From the NCBI RefSeq assembly GCF_000417875.1, contig NW_006920885.1, positions 420,501 to 484,500 on the forward strand: 64,000 bases of DNA. The letters are read 5' to 3'. This DNA comes from Pseudozyma flocculosa PF-1 (taxonomy: Eukaryota > Basidiomycota > Ustilaginomycetes > Ustilaginales > Ustilaginaceae). Numbering within the stretch: the stretch's first letter is position 1; each line of letters opens with the position of its first letter. Positions 34,971 through 45,788 of this stretch are shown here, in pieces. The position numbers and the translations under genes were made by a program. The notes beneath the pieces are model-generated. The model was not told the DNA's origin, searched no databases, and worked only from the letters and a program-made list of their open reading frames with translations.

Positions 34971-37489
34971 CGCAGCCACAACAACAGTCGCAGCTCTCGC
35001 AGCAGCCTCAACAGATGGCACAGCAGCAGCAGCAGCCCCAGCCGCCGCAGCCCTCTCAGTCCTTGCCTCAAGGCTTGGGCGGCCCAACGATGCCGCCGCA
35101 ATCGCAGCAACCGCAGGGCGTTGCACAGACGGGCATGCCTGGGCCCTACGGCATGACGATGCCCGGCCAGAGCGCCGGGATGCCGGGCTTCCCGGGGCAA
35201 CCTGGGCCGCCGATGCCACCACAAGGGATGCCCGGCGCGGTACAGTTGCCGGCAATGTTTCCAGGTCAGCAGGGGTCCACCGGCCCGATGGCGCCGCCGC
35301 CAGCACCCATGGCACCGGGCGTTGGCGCGCCGGGCTCGATAGACATGACTACGGCCATGCCAAAGGTCAATGGAGCCGATCCGAATGCGCCGCCGCAGTG
35401 GCCTGCCCAACCTACCCCGACCAAGGCCAACGGCGTCACGCCGGCGCCACCGCAAGCCGCACAGACGCCCGCACCAAAGGAACCGAAGCGGGAAAAGAAG
35501 AAGCGGAAGAAAAACGAGCCTGAGACGCCGACGGCCGGTCCAAGCACACCAAAGCCTATGTCGCGATCCGAGTCGCAGGGCCAGGTGCCCATGGACGGGA
35601 CCGCCGAGATGCAGGCCCAGCAGCAGGCTGCCATGCAGCAGAGGCAACAGATGCAAGGCCACCACCCGTCGCCGGGCAAGCAGCTATCCGAAGGCGTGAC
35701 ACCAGCCCCCGCCGTGCCAGCACCCTCGCCGGGCAAGTTCAAGATCGAATACCTGCCGCTCCGGAGAGAGGTGCACACCTACGGCGGATGGGACCTGAAC
35801 CTCGTCGAGAGCCAACTCGCGCCTGCGGCAGTCACGCGTGGGCGGCCACGTAGCATCCGGGAGCTGGGCACCGTCGACGTTCACGCCATGACCATGTCGC
35901 TGCGGTCCCGCATCGAGATCGAGGTGGCATACGCGCTCAACGCCCTGCTGATTCTCTCGACCGGGCTAGGGGCGCCACCGTCATTTGTCTTTCCACTGGA
36001 GCCATGCGAGGATCTCTTGGACGAGCTGCTGGACCTCCTCGAGGACTGTACATTCGGCAAGAACAAGGGCGGCACGGCAAGACCTACCGCGTCGCAAGGG
36101 TCTGCCATGGAGCCGTCCTCTGTGCAGAAGGGCGCGCAGAGGAGGTCGCTGCCCACCTATCGGGACTGGCTTCGAGCTGCGACCGAGGAAGAGGCGGAGC
36201 TTAAAGTCTGGGCCCGACGCAAAGGCGGGCGCTCTCGATCGACGGCCGGCAGCGTCAGCGAGATCGACTCGAGCGACGCACGATCGACCATCACGGATCT
36301 GTCCATCGACTCGGCCACCACGACGATCCAGACCTCGGGGGTCGAGGCCGAGCACGAGCGGCACGCCGAACAGAGCGCCGCCCGCGCCCTCACCATCCTG
36401 ACAATCTTCAAGAACTTCTCGAGCATGCCGCCCAACATTGCCTACTTCAACGCTAGCCCGGGCTTCCTCGATCTGCTCGCCAGGATCTGTCAAAGCGACG
36501 TCCACCGAGCGCTGCCGGTCTCTGCCACGCGGAGCAAGGACAACGCCAGGCCTGCCAAGCGGAAGAGCGACGCGCTCGACGGGGATCACGCAGAGAGCGA
36601 AGGCGAAGGCGATGTCGGCGCAACGGGGACCGTCTTCACCACTGCCGAGGCCTTCCGCGTGCGCAAGGAGGTGCTCGCGATCGTCTCGAACCTCGCCGGC
36701 GATTCGCTCTCGCTGCGCAACCGCTCGAGGCAGACGATCCGGTCCCTCTTCGACCTCATGACGTCGTTCATCTCCGAGGCCGCGGTGGTCGAGGATCTCG
36801 ACCACGACGGCGACCTGGCGGACCTCCGAGCAGTCTACCCGCCCGGGACGCCGCTGCAGAACCTGCCGCCCGTGCCCAAGAAGATCCCCTACTACGCCGA
36901 CATGTCGCTCGACGCCTTTTCCAAGCTGGCGCTGCCCGACGACAACCGGCAGGTGATTGGCGAGTCGGTCGAGAGCGAGGACCTGCTGCGGCTGGCCGAG
37001 GAGCTGGTGCACATGCTGCCGGTCTCGGAGAGCGACTACCAGATGCTCAAGACCGAGCCGCGGCTTGGGTACACGGAGCGCGTGGCCATGTGCCTGTACG
37101 ACCTGGCCTTCCTCGCGCCGCCCGAGGTCAAGCTGTCGATCCGAAGGATCCCCGGCCTGTCCGGCATCGTCTTCCGGCTGGTCAAGCGGCTGGCCAAGGC
37201 GATGCCCGACTTCCGCAGCAACCCCTTCAGCGTCCTCTGCCGTCGGCTCGTCGAGGCGCTGCGGCTCATCAGTGATGGGCAGGACATGTTTGGTGCGCCG
37301 CCGCTGCTCGGTCTCGGCTTCGCGTCGGGCCCGGCAGGAGGATCTCTGCAGTCGGGCTCAGGGTTTGGATCAAAGGGACAGGTCGGGCTGTTGCTTGACG
37401 ACGAGGAGGGCGTCGTCGACATGCTGGCCACCAACGAGCTGGACCCCGTCGTCATCTCGGAACTGCACGCGCTCTTGGCCCTCGGATAG
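32576..37489 (+). CDS. swi1: SWI1-like ARID subunit of the SWI/SNF remodeller
   Basis: Proposed exons 32576-32749 and 33602-37489, phase 0, 1353 aa. The short first exon ends NPQQVFQ. The large exon contains Gln-rich regions with CAG-encoded polyQ runs (about 134-146 and 499-514). It also has an ARID/BRIGHT DNA-binding domain (about 218-347, MAKRDFIGTVRNFMQQRG, VEMQALFAAVVQAGGSQ, FWAVIASRMG) and a Pro/Met/Gln-rich middle. A folded helical C-terminus (about 780-1352) includes EVLAIVSNLAGDSLSLRNRS and looks like the armadillo-type core that scaffolds the complex. ARID plus polyQ plus this C-terminus matches Swi1/ARID1. The 852-nt intron is unusually long and its acceptor (TTGCAG) was chosen by frame. 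An alternative is a start at 33584 within the intron (MSQQLQ), giving the same protein without exon 1. Confidence 0.8.
33827..33864 (+). repeat. CAG/CAA repeat coding polyglutamine (first tract)
   Basis: Around twelve mostly CAG codons in frame in SWI1, giving about 13 Gln. Likely length-variable between strains. Confidence 0.9.
34926..34969 (+). repeat. CAG repeat coding polyglutamine (second tract)
   Basis: About fourteen uninterrupted CAG codons in SWI1, preceded by CAACAGCAGCAT. The longest pure triplet tract in the window. Confidence 0.9.
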
Positions 37490-39818
37490 AAGGACTCAAT
37501 CTCTTGTTGCTGAAGGGGGAAAATCAGGGACCCGTCACTCGCCCGCACGGCTTGCTAGCCGGGGGGCCCAGCCGAGCAATGATACACATCCAGATCCACC
37601 CGGGCGAGTCATGCGCACGCACCCTCCGCCGCTGCTGCTGCTGCCGCCGCCGCTGCGGTTGTGAGATGGCGCAAGTCTCTGTGCACCAGCCCGCTGCCTT
37701 TGCACCATTGCTTCCTCTGCGCCATAGTGTCGGCCCTTTGTGCGTTGCACGCCCTGCGCCGCGGGGCGGAGCGAGGGGTACTCGAAGCTTGTCGAGTGAT
37801 ACGACACGCCCTGCCGTACGCGCAAGCAAGGGCGGGGCTCCGGACTTGAGGGCGAAGACGACGCCCCGGACCAGGCTCGACAGAGACCGGGGGGGGTGGG
37901 TCACCGCTCCATACCGCCGTGCTCGGCGCACGGCACAGACCTCGAAGCGTCGAAAACGCGGCACATGGAGTCGTGCCCGACCGGGACGAAGCTGGGTCCC
38001 TCCGTCGGATGACACACCAGAGCACAGCGATGACACACCGCACAGAGCGCGAGTACGAGCTAAGCTACATGGTGGACCGGGACGCCCAAACATACGGCGT
38101 GGCGTAGGCTAGGATAGGGATGTAGGTTTTGCTGTCGCTGCCGAGCCTGGACCGAGAGATGCCGTGTCTGCGCGAGCGGTGCATGCCGTGATCCAGGCAG
38201 TGACGGTGTCGCGGGCGGCGGAGGGAAGGGAAGGCTCAGAGAGACAAGGAAGGCAAGAAGAGGGATGACGATGACGGCAAGAGGGTGAGTGACAGGAGAT
38301 GCTACGAGGCTCGAAAGCCGTGCGGAAACGCTGAGGCTGGGTTCGGCGCGGGATCCGTGCCGCACCTACAGATGTCGACGCTCGCCTCGCCGCGGTAGAG
38401 GCTCACGACCGGACTGAGCGGTGCGGCCCACGCGCCCACCCGCTCATCCCCCCTTCACCGCACACCTTGATCCTCGAGAAGCTCGCTTCACGCAGATCCT
38501 TGTCCCGCCATCGGCCAAATCACCAGCTACGACCTTCGAGCGGCTAACCGGACCGATCCGCCGGGCTACCCTCCACGCCATTACCGCCACCGCCCTAGAC
38601 ACGCGCGTTCGCTGAATGACTCGGTGCGGGGGGCGGTCTTCCTCGACCTCAAGGTTGTGGCTTCGCCAAGACCGTCGCAACAAGCCCGCCGCCGCCGTCT
38701 CAACACGTTGAGGCGCAGCCCCACCAAACCCGAGACCGGACCGTCACCGCAAGCGTTTGCTGCTGACACTCCAGAGAGACGGTGACTGCCCTGCGCAGCT
38801 GTGCAGCCGCCGGCCTTTCCGAGCTTGAGGTAGATGCGACGCGGTCTCTCGTCTCCTCCCGCTCCCAGCAAATAGTATGTACGTGGCGCGCAACACCGAC
38901 CTCTTTCACGGTCCCAAGAGACGCCACAGGCCGGCTGACCACGCCTGCTCGGTCACCTGTGCCTCTGACGGCAGCGTCAAGGGGCGATTTGGCCGATGTC
39001 ACATTCACCGTAAGACAAGCAAGGTTGCGTCCCGGCTAGATACGTATCGCAAGGCAACCGACGGCGGCGAAAGTGACGCCTCGAGGCGGCAGAAATGGCT
39101 TCGCAACGTAGCCGACGCCGACGGCAGTTGACAGGGCACGCCAAGGACCAAACAGGGTGGCGCAGCAACGGCTCAAGCTTCGCCTGCGCTTCCGGACGGG
39201 GCGCCATCCCGTCATCATCCGCCAGTCCCCCCTCCCCCTCTTCCGGGGGTTTCGGCCTCGGTGACGGCAACGGCATGACTCTGCCAAGGCTATGGTCACG
39301 CGTTCCGCTGGCCCAAGGTCATCGTGTGGCGGCCAAAGCGGTCGTGGCCGATAAGCAAGGCCATATCGCGGGGCTCCGCAGGGAGAGTCCCCGCTCGCCG
39401 TTAGGCCTTGCCCCGAAATGAGGCAGGCAAACAATGGCGAGTGGAGCCTTAGGCCGGTCGCTCGCTGGAACGACGTTGAAATGAGGCGGATCGCTGCTCC
39501 TGCTGTTGCTGGCGGGTCGATGCTCTGCTCAGCTGCTGTTTGTCTCGGACCTTTGGGGCGTCCTCTTCGCCGCCAACGCTGCCTGCGCGGAGCCTATCGC
39601 TGCCTTCAACGAGCTGGAGTCATTTGCCCTTATCGCTACGTCCCCTTCAGCATAAAGGGAGCGGGTGCATGCCCCGGAGATCGACCATCCCCATCAACAA
39701 GCAACGAGCCCCTCTCCCACCTCGCGCCTGCGCACCAAACAAAAGCTCCTTGACGAGCATCGCCCCTCGCACCCACCGACCGGTCCAGGATACGATACGG
39801 CAGCAGCCCACAGCCACG
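37490..39818. other. Gene-poor stretch between SWI1 and the secreted-protein region
   Basis: No gene seen in 2.3 kb. Composition looks less GC-skewed than the flanks and no open frame with plausible codon use or splicing was found. A CATAAA box near the right end belongs to the next gene. Confidence 0.5.
39651..39656 (+). promoter_or_regulatory. TATA-like box of the small secreted peptide gene
   Basis: CATAAA in the context TTCAGCATAAAGGGA, 163 nt upstream of the ATG at 39819. Position matches the TATA-like boxes of other accessory genes here. Confidence 0.45.
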
Positions 39819-40122
39819 ATGCACTCCCTCAACGTCTTCCTCGCTCTCATCCTCGTCGTCATCCTCGCCGGCAGCAACGTCGAAGCCGCACCGCTCCCCT
39901 GGCTCACGCCGGGCGAGACGACGCCCATCAACCCAACGCCCCCCGTCAACCCGCCGCTCTACAACGCCCCTCTCGACGGTTCGAACGAGGAGGTCCCCAC
40001 CCCTCCGCCGCAGCCCAAGGGCCGTGCAGGTGAGAGTCAGGATAGGATAGACTGGTCCATCGAATGGGGGCGCGTGTTGTGAAGTACAGCCAAGCTGACG
40101 AGGCCGCTCGCTCTCAGTTTGA
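39819..40122 (+). CDS. Small proline-rich secreted peptide (unknown function)
   Basis: Proposed exons 39819-40029 and 40118-40122, giving 71 aa. A strong signal peptide (about 1-23; core VFLALILVVILAGSNVEA) is followed by a Pro-rich mature part of about 48 residues without cysteine, ending PPPQPKGRAV. The intron (GTGAGA, GCTGAC branch, CTCTCAG) is well formed. Splicing leaves a phase-1 G that completes Val, directly followed by TGA. Without splicing the frame would end after 88 aa. No family recognised. It sits beside the eight-cysteine secreted cluster and points towards it. Existence is moderately supported by signal peptide, TATA-like box and intron; it could be a pheromone-like, repellent-like or effector-like peptide, but none of these is shown. 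Confidence 0.55.
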
Positions 40123-40926
40123 GACTTAAAGGCCCAAGAGAATCGTAGGCTCCTTGCCGTTCTGGATCCCGCGCAGCCTCTCCAAGTGGTTGTGAGAATT
40201 GTTTTGTCGGGCGAGGGCGGCCTCGAGCTGGCTCGAGACCACGGTCCGACCCGCCCAACATCGCTTGCTAGAGTGCCCGCTTTCCCCTTCATTGGCATCG
40301 AGGGCGCACTCTGTAGACGTCGATGCTGAGCCTCGGCCTCAGTCCAGGGCATGTCCAATGGCGTTCATGAGACGGTGAGGCCAGTGGAGATGTGATTGAC
40401 GACTTGCTAGTGGAGAAATCGGCGAGGAAAAGTGACGAGAGGAGGGCAGCGGCCCTACGCGCCTGCAGTAAGCGGGGCTGATAGAAGAGGATCTGGCCTT
40501 GCGCTAAACAGTTGCACTCCATCGTGCACGGCCCCTGATCTATCGACGGGGACACAGACGCGGCGGGCGGCGCTATCACCGGTCCAGCAGCAGAGCAGAT
40601 GGGTCAAACGACATGAATAAGAGGTGGAAGGATGATGAAATGGCCAAATAGGCTTATCGGAGAGAGGGGATAGACTAGTCGGGAGGACAAAGCTTGCAAC
40701 AGCAGCTACCAGGGGGTGTTGAGCCGTGCAGACAGAGACGACAAGTGATGCGAGATGAGGTAGGAGCAGAGCCGCTCCAATACCTCGAAGCGGGACCGAT
40801 CCGGCCGTCCGCTCTGTCAAGCGCGCAGAAGCCATGAATGTCTCACGGTCCCCGCCGAGCGCTCAAAGATATGGAGAGCATGGGTCGAAGGACGGGCTCG
40901 AGACTTGGTTCGATTAGCGCGATCGC
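40123..40926. other. Intergenic between the small peptide gene and secreted paralogue A
   Basis: No gene seen in about 800 bp; contains the 3' ends of two convergent genes. Confidence 0.5.
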
Positions 40927-41838
40927 TCAGTTGGGCGAACCGCACCAGGTCTTGACGGGCGATCCGGGAGGAGCGCAGTAGGTAATGACGAGGTAGGGCG
41001 CGCTGAAAGCCTCGGGAAACACGTTTGCGTACGTGACGGGCTCGAAGGAACCGCCGTTCTCGACGTGATTGTCCAGCGCCGTTCGCTTGGAATGCTGGCC
41101 ATCAGCGCCCTTGGTGCCGCAGCGCCACTCCTGCTCGTTTTCGTCCCCGCCCCACTGCGCCACCGCATCTCCGACAGGGCCGTTGAACTGCATCTTCCAG
41201 ACAGGGCGGTTGCAGCTTTCCATGTCGCCCTCGTCGAGATCGGTGCAAGGCTGGGGCTCGGCCGAAACGACGAAGGGGGCAGGGGTCGACGTGGGCTCTG
41301 CGCCAAGGGAAAGATCGCCCGTGGCGTTGTAGTAGCTGTTGACCCGGACGGGACGAGCGTGGGTCTCGGACTGCTGGTCGAAGAGGGTGAGGTTGACGCC
41401 GTCACCGACGGGCACGCTGACCACCCAGGAGCCGTTCTGTGGCGATGGCAACCGGACAGGAGGACCGAGCGGCGTCAAGGACAGCTCTAAGCAGCGTGGC
41501 ACAAGACTTGGCGCAGGCCTTTTGAGACTACGGACACTCACCGTCAGATGGAAACCTTGGATGCAACCGGGCGACTGGCCGTACGAGGCCAGAGCCGGTG
41601 CGGAAAGCTGGAGGTCGAACCCTTTCTCGCTCTGACAGTTGGACGTGTCAATCCTGATGTTGAAGCGAGTGCTGTAGGGCGGCTGCAAGCTACAGAACGA
41701 CCTTTCCGTCCCTTGAGGGAGCTTTGGGATCAGAGGAAGCCTCGGCGCAGTGGCTCCGGCTGGCACACCGCTGAGACTGGTGGCCGCGGCGAGCGCCGGC
41801 AAGAGGATCAAGGCCTTTGCGAAAGAGACAAGCTGCAT
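40927..41838 (-). CDS. Secreted eight-cysteine protein, paralogue A
   Basis: Two exons on the minus strand, 41838-41542 and 41436-40927, phase 0, 268 aa. The ATG is set at 41838 (MQLVSFAKALILLPALAAA), the same MQL-start signal peptide as paralogues B and C. Cysteines in exon 1 lie at 49, 68 and 92; five more are in exon 2. Shared landmarks are TRFNIRIDTSNC, then F-[DN]-[LI], C-x-RPVWKMQF, WGG...EWRC, YLVITYC and a final WC. Eight cysteines suggest four disulfides in a secreted fold. No known domain recognised. Last member of a head-to-tail trio transcribed leftward; its promoter is purine-rich (GAGAGGAGAG-type repeats at about 41870-41920). Confidence 0.75.
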   Translation of the reverse strand: MQLVSFAKALILLPALAAATSLSGVPAGATAPRLPLIPKLPQGTERSFCSLQPPYSTRFNIRIDTSNCQSEKGFDLQLSAPALASYGQSPGCIQGFHLTVSVRSLKRPAPSLVPRCLELSLTPLGPPVRLPSPQNGSWVVSVPVGDGVNLTLFDQQSETHARPVRVNSYYNATGDLSLGAEPTSTPAPFVVSAEPQPCTDLDEGDMESCNRPVWKMQFNGPVGDAVAQWGGDENEQEWRCGTKGADGQHSKRTALDNHVENGGSFEPVTYANVFPEAFSAPYLVITYCAPPGSPVKTWCGSPN

Positions 41839-42944
41839 CGTTGAGGATCCGAACAGACGCGAAGGATCAGAGGAGAGGAGAGGAGAGGAGATGAGAGGAG
41901 ATGAGAGGAGAGGAGGGCAAGTGGCGAGGTATGCCGTCCAAGGGAGAGGGCCGGTCACGGTCGACCTGACGCTTTATGTGGCTTCCGACTCCTCGCTCTC
42001 TCCGTGATGCTTGCCCACCTAAAGCGGTGGGGAGAGAGGCGGTGCTGGCAAAGCCACCCCACCTCTCTCTTTGATCGACCACGATCTGTATGCACCTACT
42101 TCTTAGTCGGGAGGTCGTTCCGGCTGGCACCCACAAGGCCGCCCCATCTTTATTGTGGCGCGGGGTCCCGCCTGCCGCGACGAGGACCTCCTATCCAAGC
42201 TCCAGACCCGTCGGAAGCCTTGCATCTTCCTCGTACCGGCGCACGATGGGTCCATCTGGAACAGACTCAAGATGCCACCGGTCCGGGATGGCGCGTTCGG
42301 AATGAGCGTTCCGTGCCCTGTCCAAGGATCAGAGCATGAAGCACAGCTCGGACGCCTCCATCCCCTCCGTCCCTCGCGGCAGCCACGTGGAGCAGATCAG
42401 CGACTGAGTGTGGACCTTACGCTGCGGTGCTGACCGAAGGCTTCACTATCTGGCTGCGAAGAAGCCGCTCTGAGCTTGCCGGCGCATTGATCACAGGCCG
42501 AGGATCAAATCATCCTTCAAGGGGGCAAGGTCGGATGGAAGCGTTGGTGATCAAGAAGCGGAGTCGGGGTAGAAGCTGGCGAGGAAGAAATCGAGACGGG
42601 CGTGGAGGTCGTGACGGGACTCAGCTTTGAGTCACAAGTACGCCCCAACTCGTCAACATCGAGGCGCAAGCTGCGAGAAACATGTGAGGGTCAGACGGAC
42701 GGACAGAGCGGGCTGATGATACAAGCCGGCCGTGTCAAGAATTGATATCAGAAAGGTTGGAGGGTCACTCGAAGCCAGGAACGAGCAAATTGAAGCGTGG
42801 CGTCTGTCAATGCAGTAGTCCCACCCGTTGTCGAAACATGTCGAGAGCTGCCTTGAAGCGCGTCGCCGAAGATTCCGCAGAACGGACAGGATCGAAGGTG
42901 GCAGCGCGCGGCGAGCATCAAATCGTCTGATGACTTGAGGAAGC
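41839..42944. other. Intergenic between paralogues A and B
   Basis: No gene or degenerate fourth paralogue seen in 1.1 kb. Contains the purine-rich leader (about 41870-41920) and TATA-like box of paralogue A, and the 3' end of B. Confidence 0.5.
41973..41978 (-). promoter_or_regulatory. TATA-like box of paralogue A
   Basis: CATAAA on the minus strand, 135 nt upstream of the ATG of paralogue A. Confidence 0.45.
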
Positions 42945-43842
42945 TCACTTGTCCTTGACAAGGCACCAATCCTGGTCGACCTCCGGACCATCGGGGTTGC
43001 ACAGCCGGATGTCGAGGTAAGGGAACTCCTTGGCGGAGGGAGGTCCGGTGTAAGTGAGGGGGGCCCAAGGCTCGTCGGACGTGCGATAGTTGTTCAGGTT
43101 GTCTTGCTGGTTGGCGGAGCTGCAGCGCCAAGCGTCTTTGCTGTCCTTGCCTCCCCAGAGGGTGTACTCGTAGACATAGGTGGATTGCGGCTTCGGCTTC
43201 GCCAAGAAGCTCATACTGTAGACTGGAAGCGTGCAGGAGCCATGTTCTTTGGGTGCTTCAGCAGCCGAGCAAGGCTCCGGTTCGGCATTGGCGTAGAGCC
43301 TGGTGTCCGACTCCACCGGAGTCGAGCCACGGACCCCTTGACTGATAACGTAGTCGCTTGCAATCGAGATCGAGCGCGCATGGGCGCCAGTGCTGCGCTC
43401 GACGGGCACAAGCCGGACACCGCTGTTGGTCGGAATGCTGAGTGTCTCGCTGGTACCCTGCAAAATCGAAGGCGACGGATGAAAGTCTTCCGTGGTCAGA
43501 TCGCACCACGACTGATGGCTACTGAGCTTGGCTCGCGGGAAAGGGGACGGTATCACTCACGTCAGTTGACCTTGCAACCGAGTAGATGCACCGTGGGACG
43601 GCCTCGTTGGAGCTGACCGCTGCCAGGTAGATGTCGAAGATGCGGTTGGGTCCGCAGTTGTCCCACTTGATTTGCACGTTGTAGCGCGGTTTGCTGGGGT
43701 CGCATCCGTCGCCCTTCAGGAAGGTGCCCAGGCTAGGAGCAATGAGACCCTTGGTGGCGTCGCCCTTGGGCAAGTTGACACTGATGGCGCCGGCAAGCGC
43801 GGGGAGGACGAGGAGGGCGGCAAACTTGGCGCTGAGCTGCAT
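42945..43842 (-). CDS. Secreted eight-cysteine protein, paralogue B
   Basis: Two exons on the minus strand, 43842-43561 and 43457-42945, phase 0, 264 aa. Signal peptide MQLSAKFAALLVLPALAGA. Cysteines at 47, 63 and 85 in exon 1 and five in exon 2. Landmarks parallel A and C: PRYNVQIKWDNCG, IFDIYL, C-TLPVYSMSF, LWGG...AWRC, YLDIRLC and DWC. The intron lies after codon 94, the equivalent of codon 99 in A and C. Function unknown. The middle gene of the tandem trio, with about 1.1 kb of intergenic DNA on either side. Confidence 0.77.
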
Positions 43843-44899
43843 ATTGGCCTTCGAAGTGGGAGACTGGAAAAGGGACGGTCTTCTTTGGGGATCGGGCGGT
43901 ACTTGAGGGGGGAACGGAAGAAGTCGAAAGTGGTCTGTTGTTGGAGATGCTGAGGACGGACGAACGGGCAGGCTTTATATTTTTTTTCGACCGGGGTTGT
44001 ACGTACAGCGAGCGAGCCCCCACACGATGTTCTGAGACAGTCCTGGGTGAAGGTGAAGATGTGGGAAGCCCCACGTACGCAGTTTCGTAATCGCTGGTCG
44101 TTGTCCTTGATCGGTTGCTAGCTCCGGTCCCACCCTCTTGGCCCACCTAATCCTTCGGGTATGCCCCACCACCGTCCCGACCACCGGCACTTGAGGCATG
44201 CTTGCGGTCATCCTTGCCGCACCAATTAGGACACCTTGGTCAACGCATGGTCATCGGCCGGCCCCCACCGCTTTTGCTGTTCTTCATGAGGCCCATGACT
44301 GCAACGTGTATGACCATCGTCAACGCAACCCACTCCTGCTTGACCCGCTTCTGCGCGTCGGGTGTTCGGGATGGTCGGGATGGTGGGACGCCTCTCGCAG
44401 ATTTCCGGGAAGCCACGCATTCGGACAATGTCTCGACAAGATGCCCGACGACTCTGCCGTATCGCAATTTGCATCGATTGTGTCTATCTATCGAGCGGGC
44501 GATCCTGGCTCGGTGTCGTTGGAGCTGGAACGACGACAATGCCCGCGATTTTTGCTGGCCTGTCTGCCACGCAATGGAGGCATACACACGTTTGGCGAAC
44601 CGCTCGATGGGGAGGAAAGGTTAATTGATCAAAATGATGAGCGGGTGCCGCTAGCTTAGACTAAGGTAGACGGCGCAAAGGTAGATGGTGATCAGATTGA
44701 CGTGACCGAAACGCAGTGAAGCGCGGTCGAAGAGAAAACAATCGGAGCGGGAGATGTTATATGGAGTGCGACGTAGCGCGACGGGTCCAGCTGCGCCTCG
44801 CCGGCATTGGTTCCGACGAGGAAAGACGAGACCGTCGTGCTGGCCGTGATCTCAGCAAGCCCGTCCAGCAGGGCAGAGCGCGCTTCCGTGTGCCATCGC
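43843..44899. other. Intergenic between paralogues B and C
   Basis: No gene seen in about 1.06 kb. Contains the promoter of B, with a TATA box and an adjacent T run (43980-43987). Confidence 0.5.
43974..43980 (-). promoter_or_regulatory. TATA box of paralogue B
   Basis: ATATAAA on the minus strand, preceded by an A run, 132 nt upstream of the ATG of paralogue B. Confidence 0.6.
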
Positions 44900-45788
44900 T
44901 CAGGCCTTGCACCAAGAGTTGATGTCTGCCACGGCAGGAGCGCAGTAGTCGAGCTCGATGTAGGCGGGGTGACCGGGGTCGGGCTTGCCCTTGTAGATGT
45001 CGACCTTGCCGCCGCCGTTGCTCAGACCTTCCTTGACAGGCGGCCCCTGCGGGCTGGCGCAGCTCCAACCCTCGCCGTACTTGCTGCCGCCCCACACCAC
45101 GGACGGCACGGGGGCGTTCTTGTTGCCCAAGGTCATCTTGAACAGCGGGAAGCTGCACGAGGCAGGGTCGACCTTGTGGGTGGGGCTTGGGCAGCCCTCC
45201 TGCGTGGCCTTGACGTAGGTCGGGTAGGATCCGGTGTGACGCGGCTGACCGGGCTTGACGTTGCCCGTCGCTGCGGTGAAGCTGTCGATCCTGACCTTGC
45301 GGGCGGGCGCCTTGGATTTGTTGTCAGAGAGAACCAGCGTCGCGCTGCTGTCGGCGGGCATGGCGACGATAAAGTATCCCTGTGGTATCGGGTGCGAACC
45401 ACATATGCCAGTCGACGTCGGGAGAAGGAAATGGCGTCAGAGTGGCATCAGAGCAGTATCAGGGGCGAAGATCCGACTGAGAGCAACTCACATCGGTGCC
45501 TGTGACATCGATGCATTCCTTCGAGTTGCCGTTGGGCACGACGGGGTCCTGGATCTTGAGGTTGAAGGCGCTCTTTGGCCCACAGTTGGCGGTGTTGATC
45601 CTGACGTTGAAGTATCCCCACGTGTCCGGCAGATTGCAGGGGCCCTTGGTGCTCGCAGTCTCTGGCGGCGGGCTCCTGGGGTCCGTCGGGTCACGCTCGG
45701 CCTGCGACGACGACTTGTCGCCGATGCTGGCCGCGCTGGCCACGCCAGCGAGGGCCGGGAGAAGAACGAGGGCCAACTTGAGCTGCAT
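44900..45788 (-). CDS. Secreted eight-cysteine protein, paralogue C
   Basis: Two exons on the minus strand, 45788-45492 and 45379-44900, phase 0, 258 aa. Signal peptide MQLKLALVLLPALAGVASA. Cysteines at 51, 69 and 92 in exon 1 and five in exon 2. Landmarks: YFNVRINTANCG, AFNLKI, C-SFPLFKMTL, WGG...GWSC, YIELDYC and SWC. Intron after codon 99 exactly as in A. Function unknown; likely secreted and disulfide-bonded. First gene of the leftward-reading trio. Confidence 0.77.

Noticed and set aside
42013..44150. Shared 10-mer GCCCACCTAA upstream of paralogues A and B
   Set aside because: About one shared 10-mer is expected by chance between two 1-kb regions; distances from the TATA boxes differ and paralogue C lacks it.
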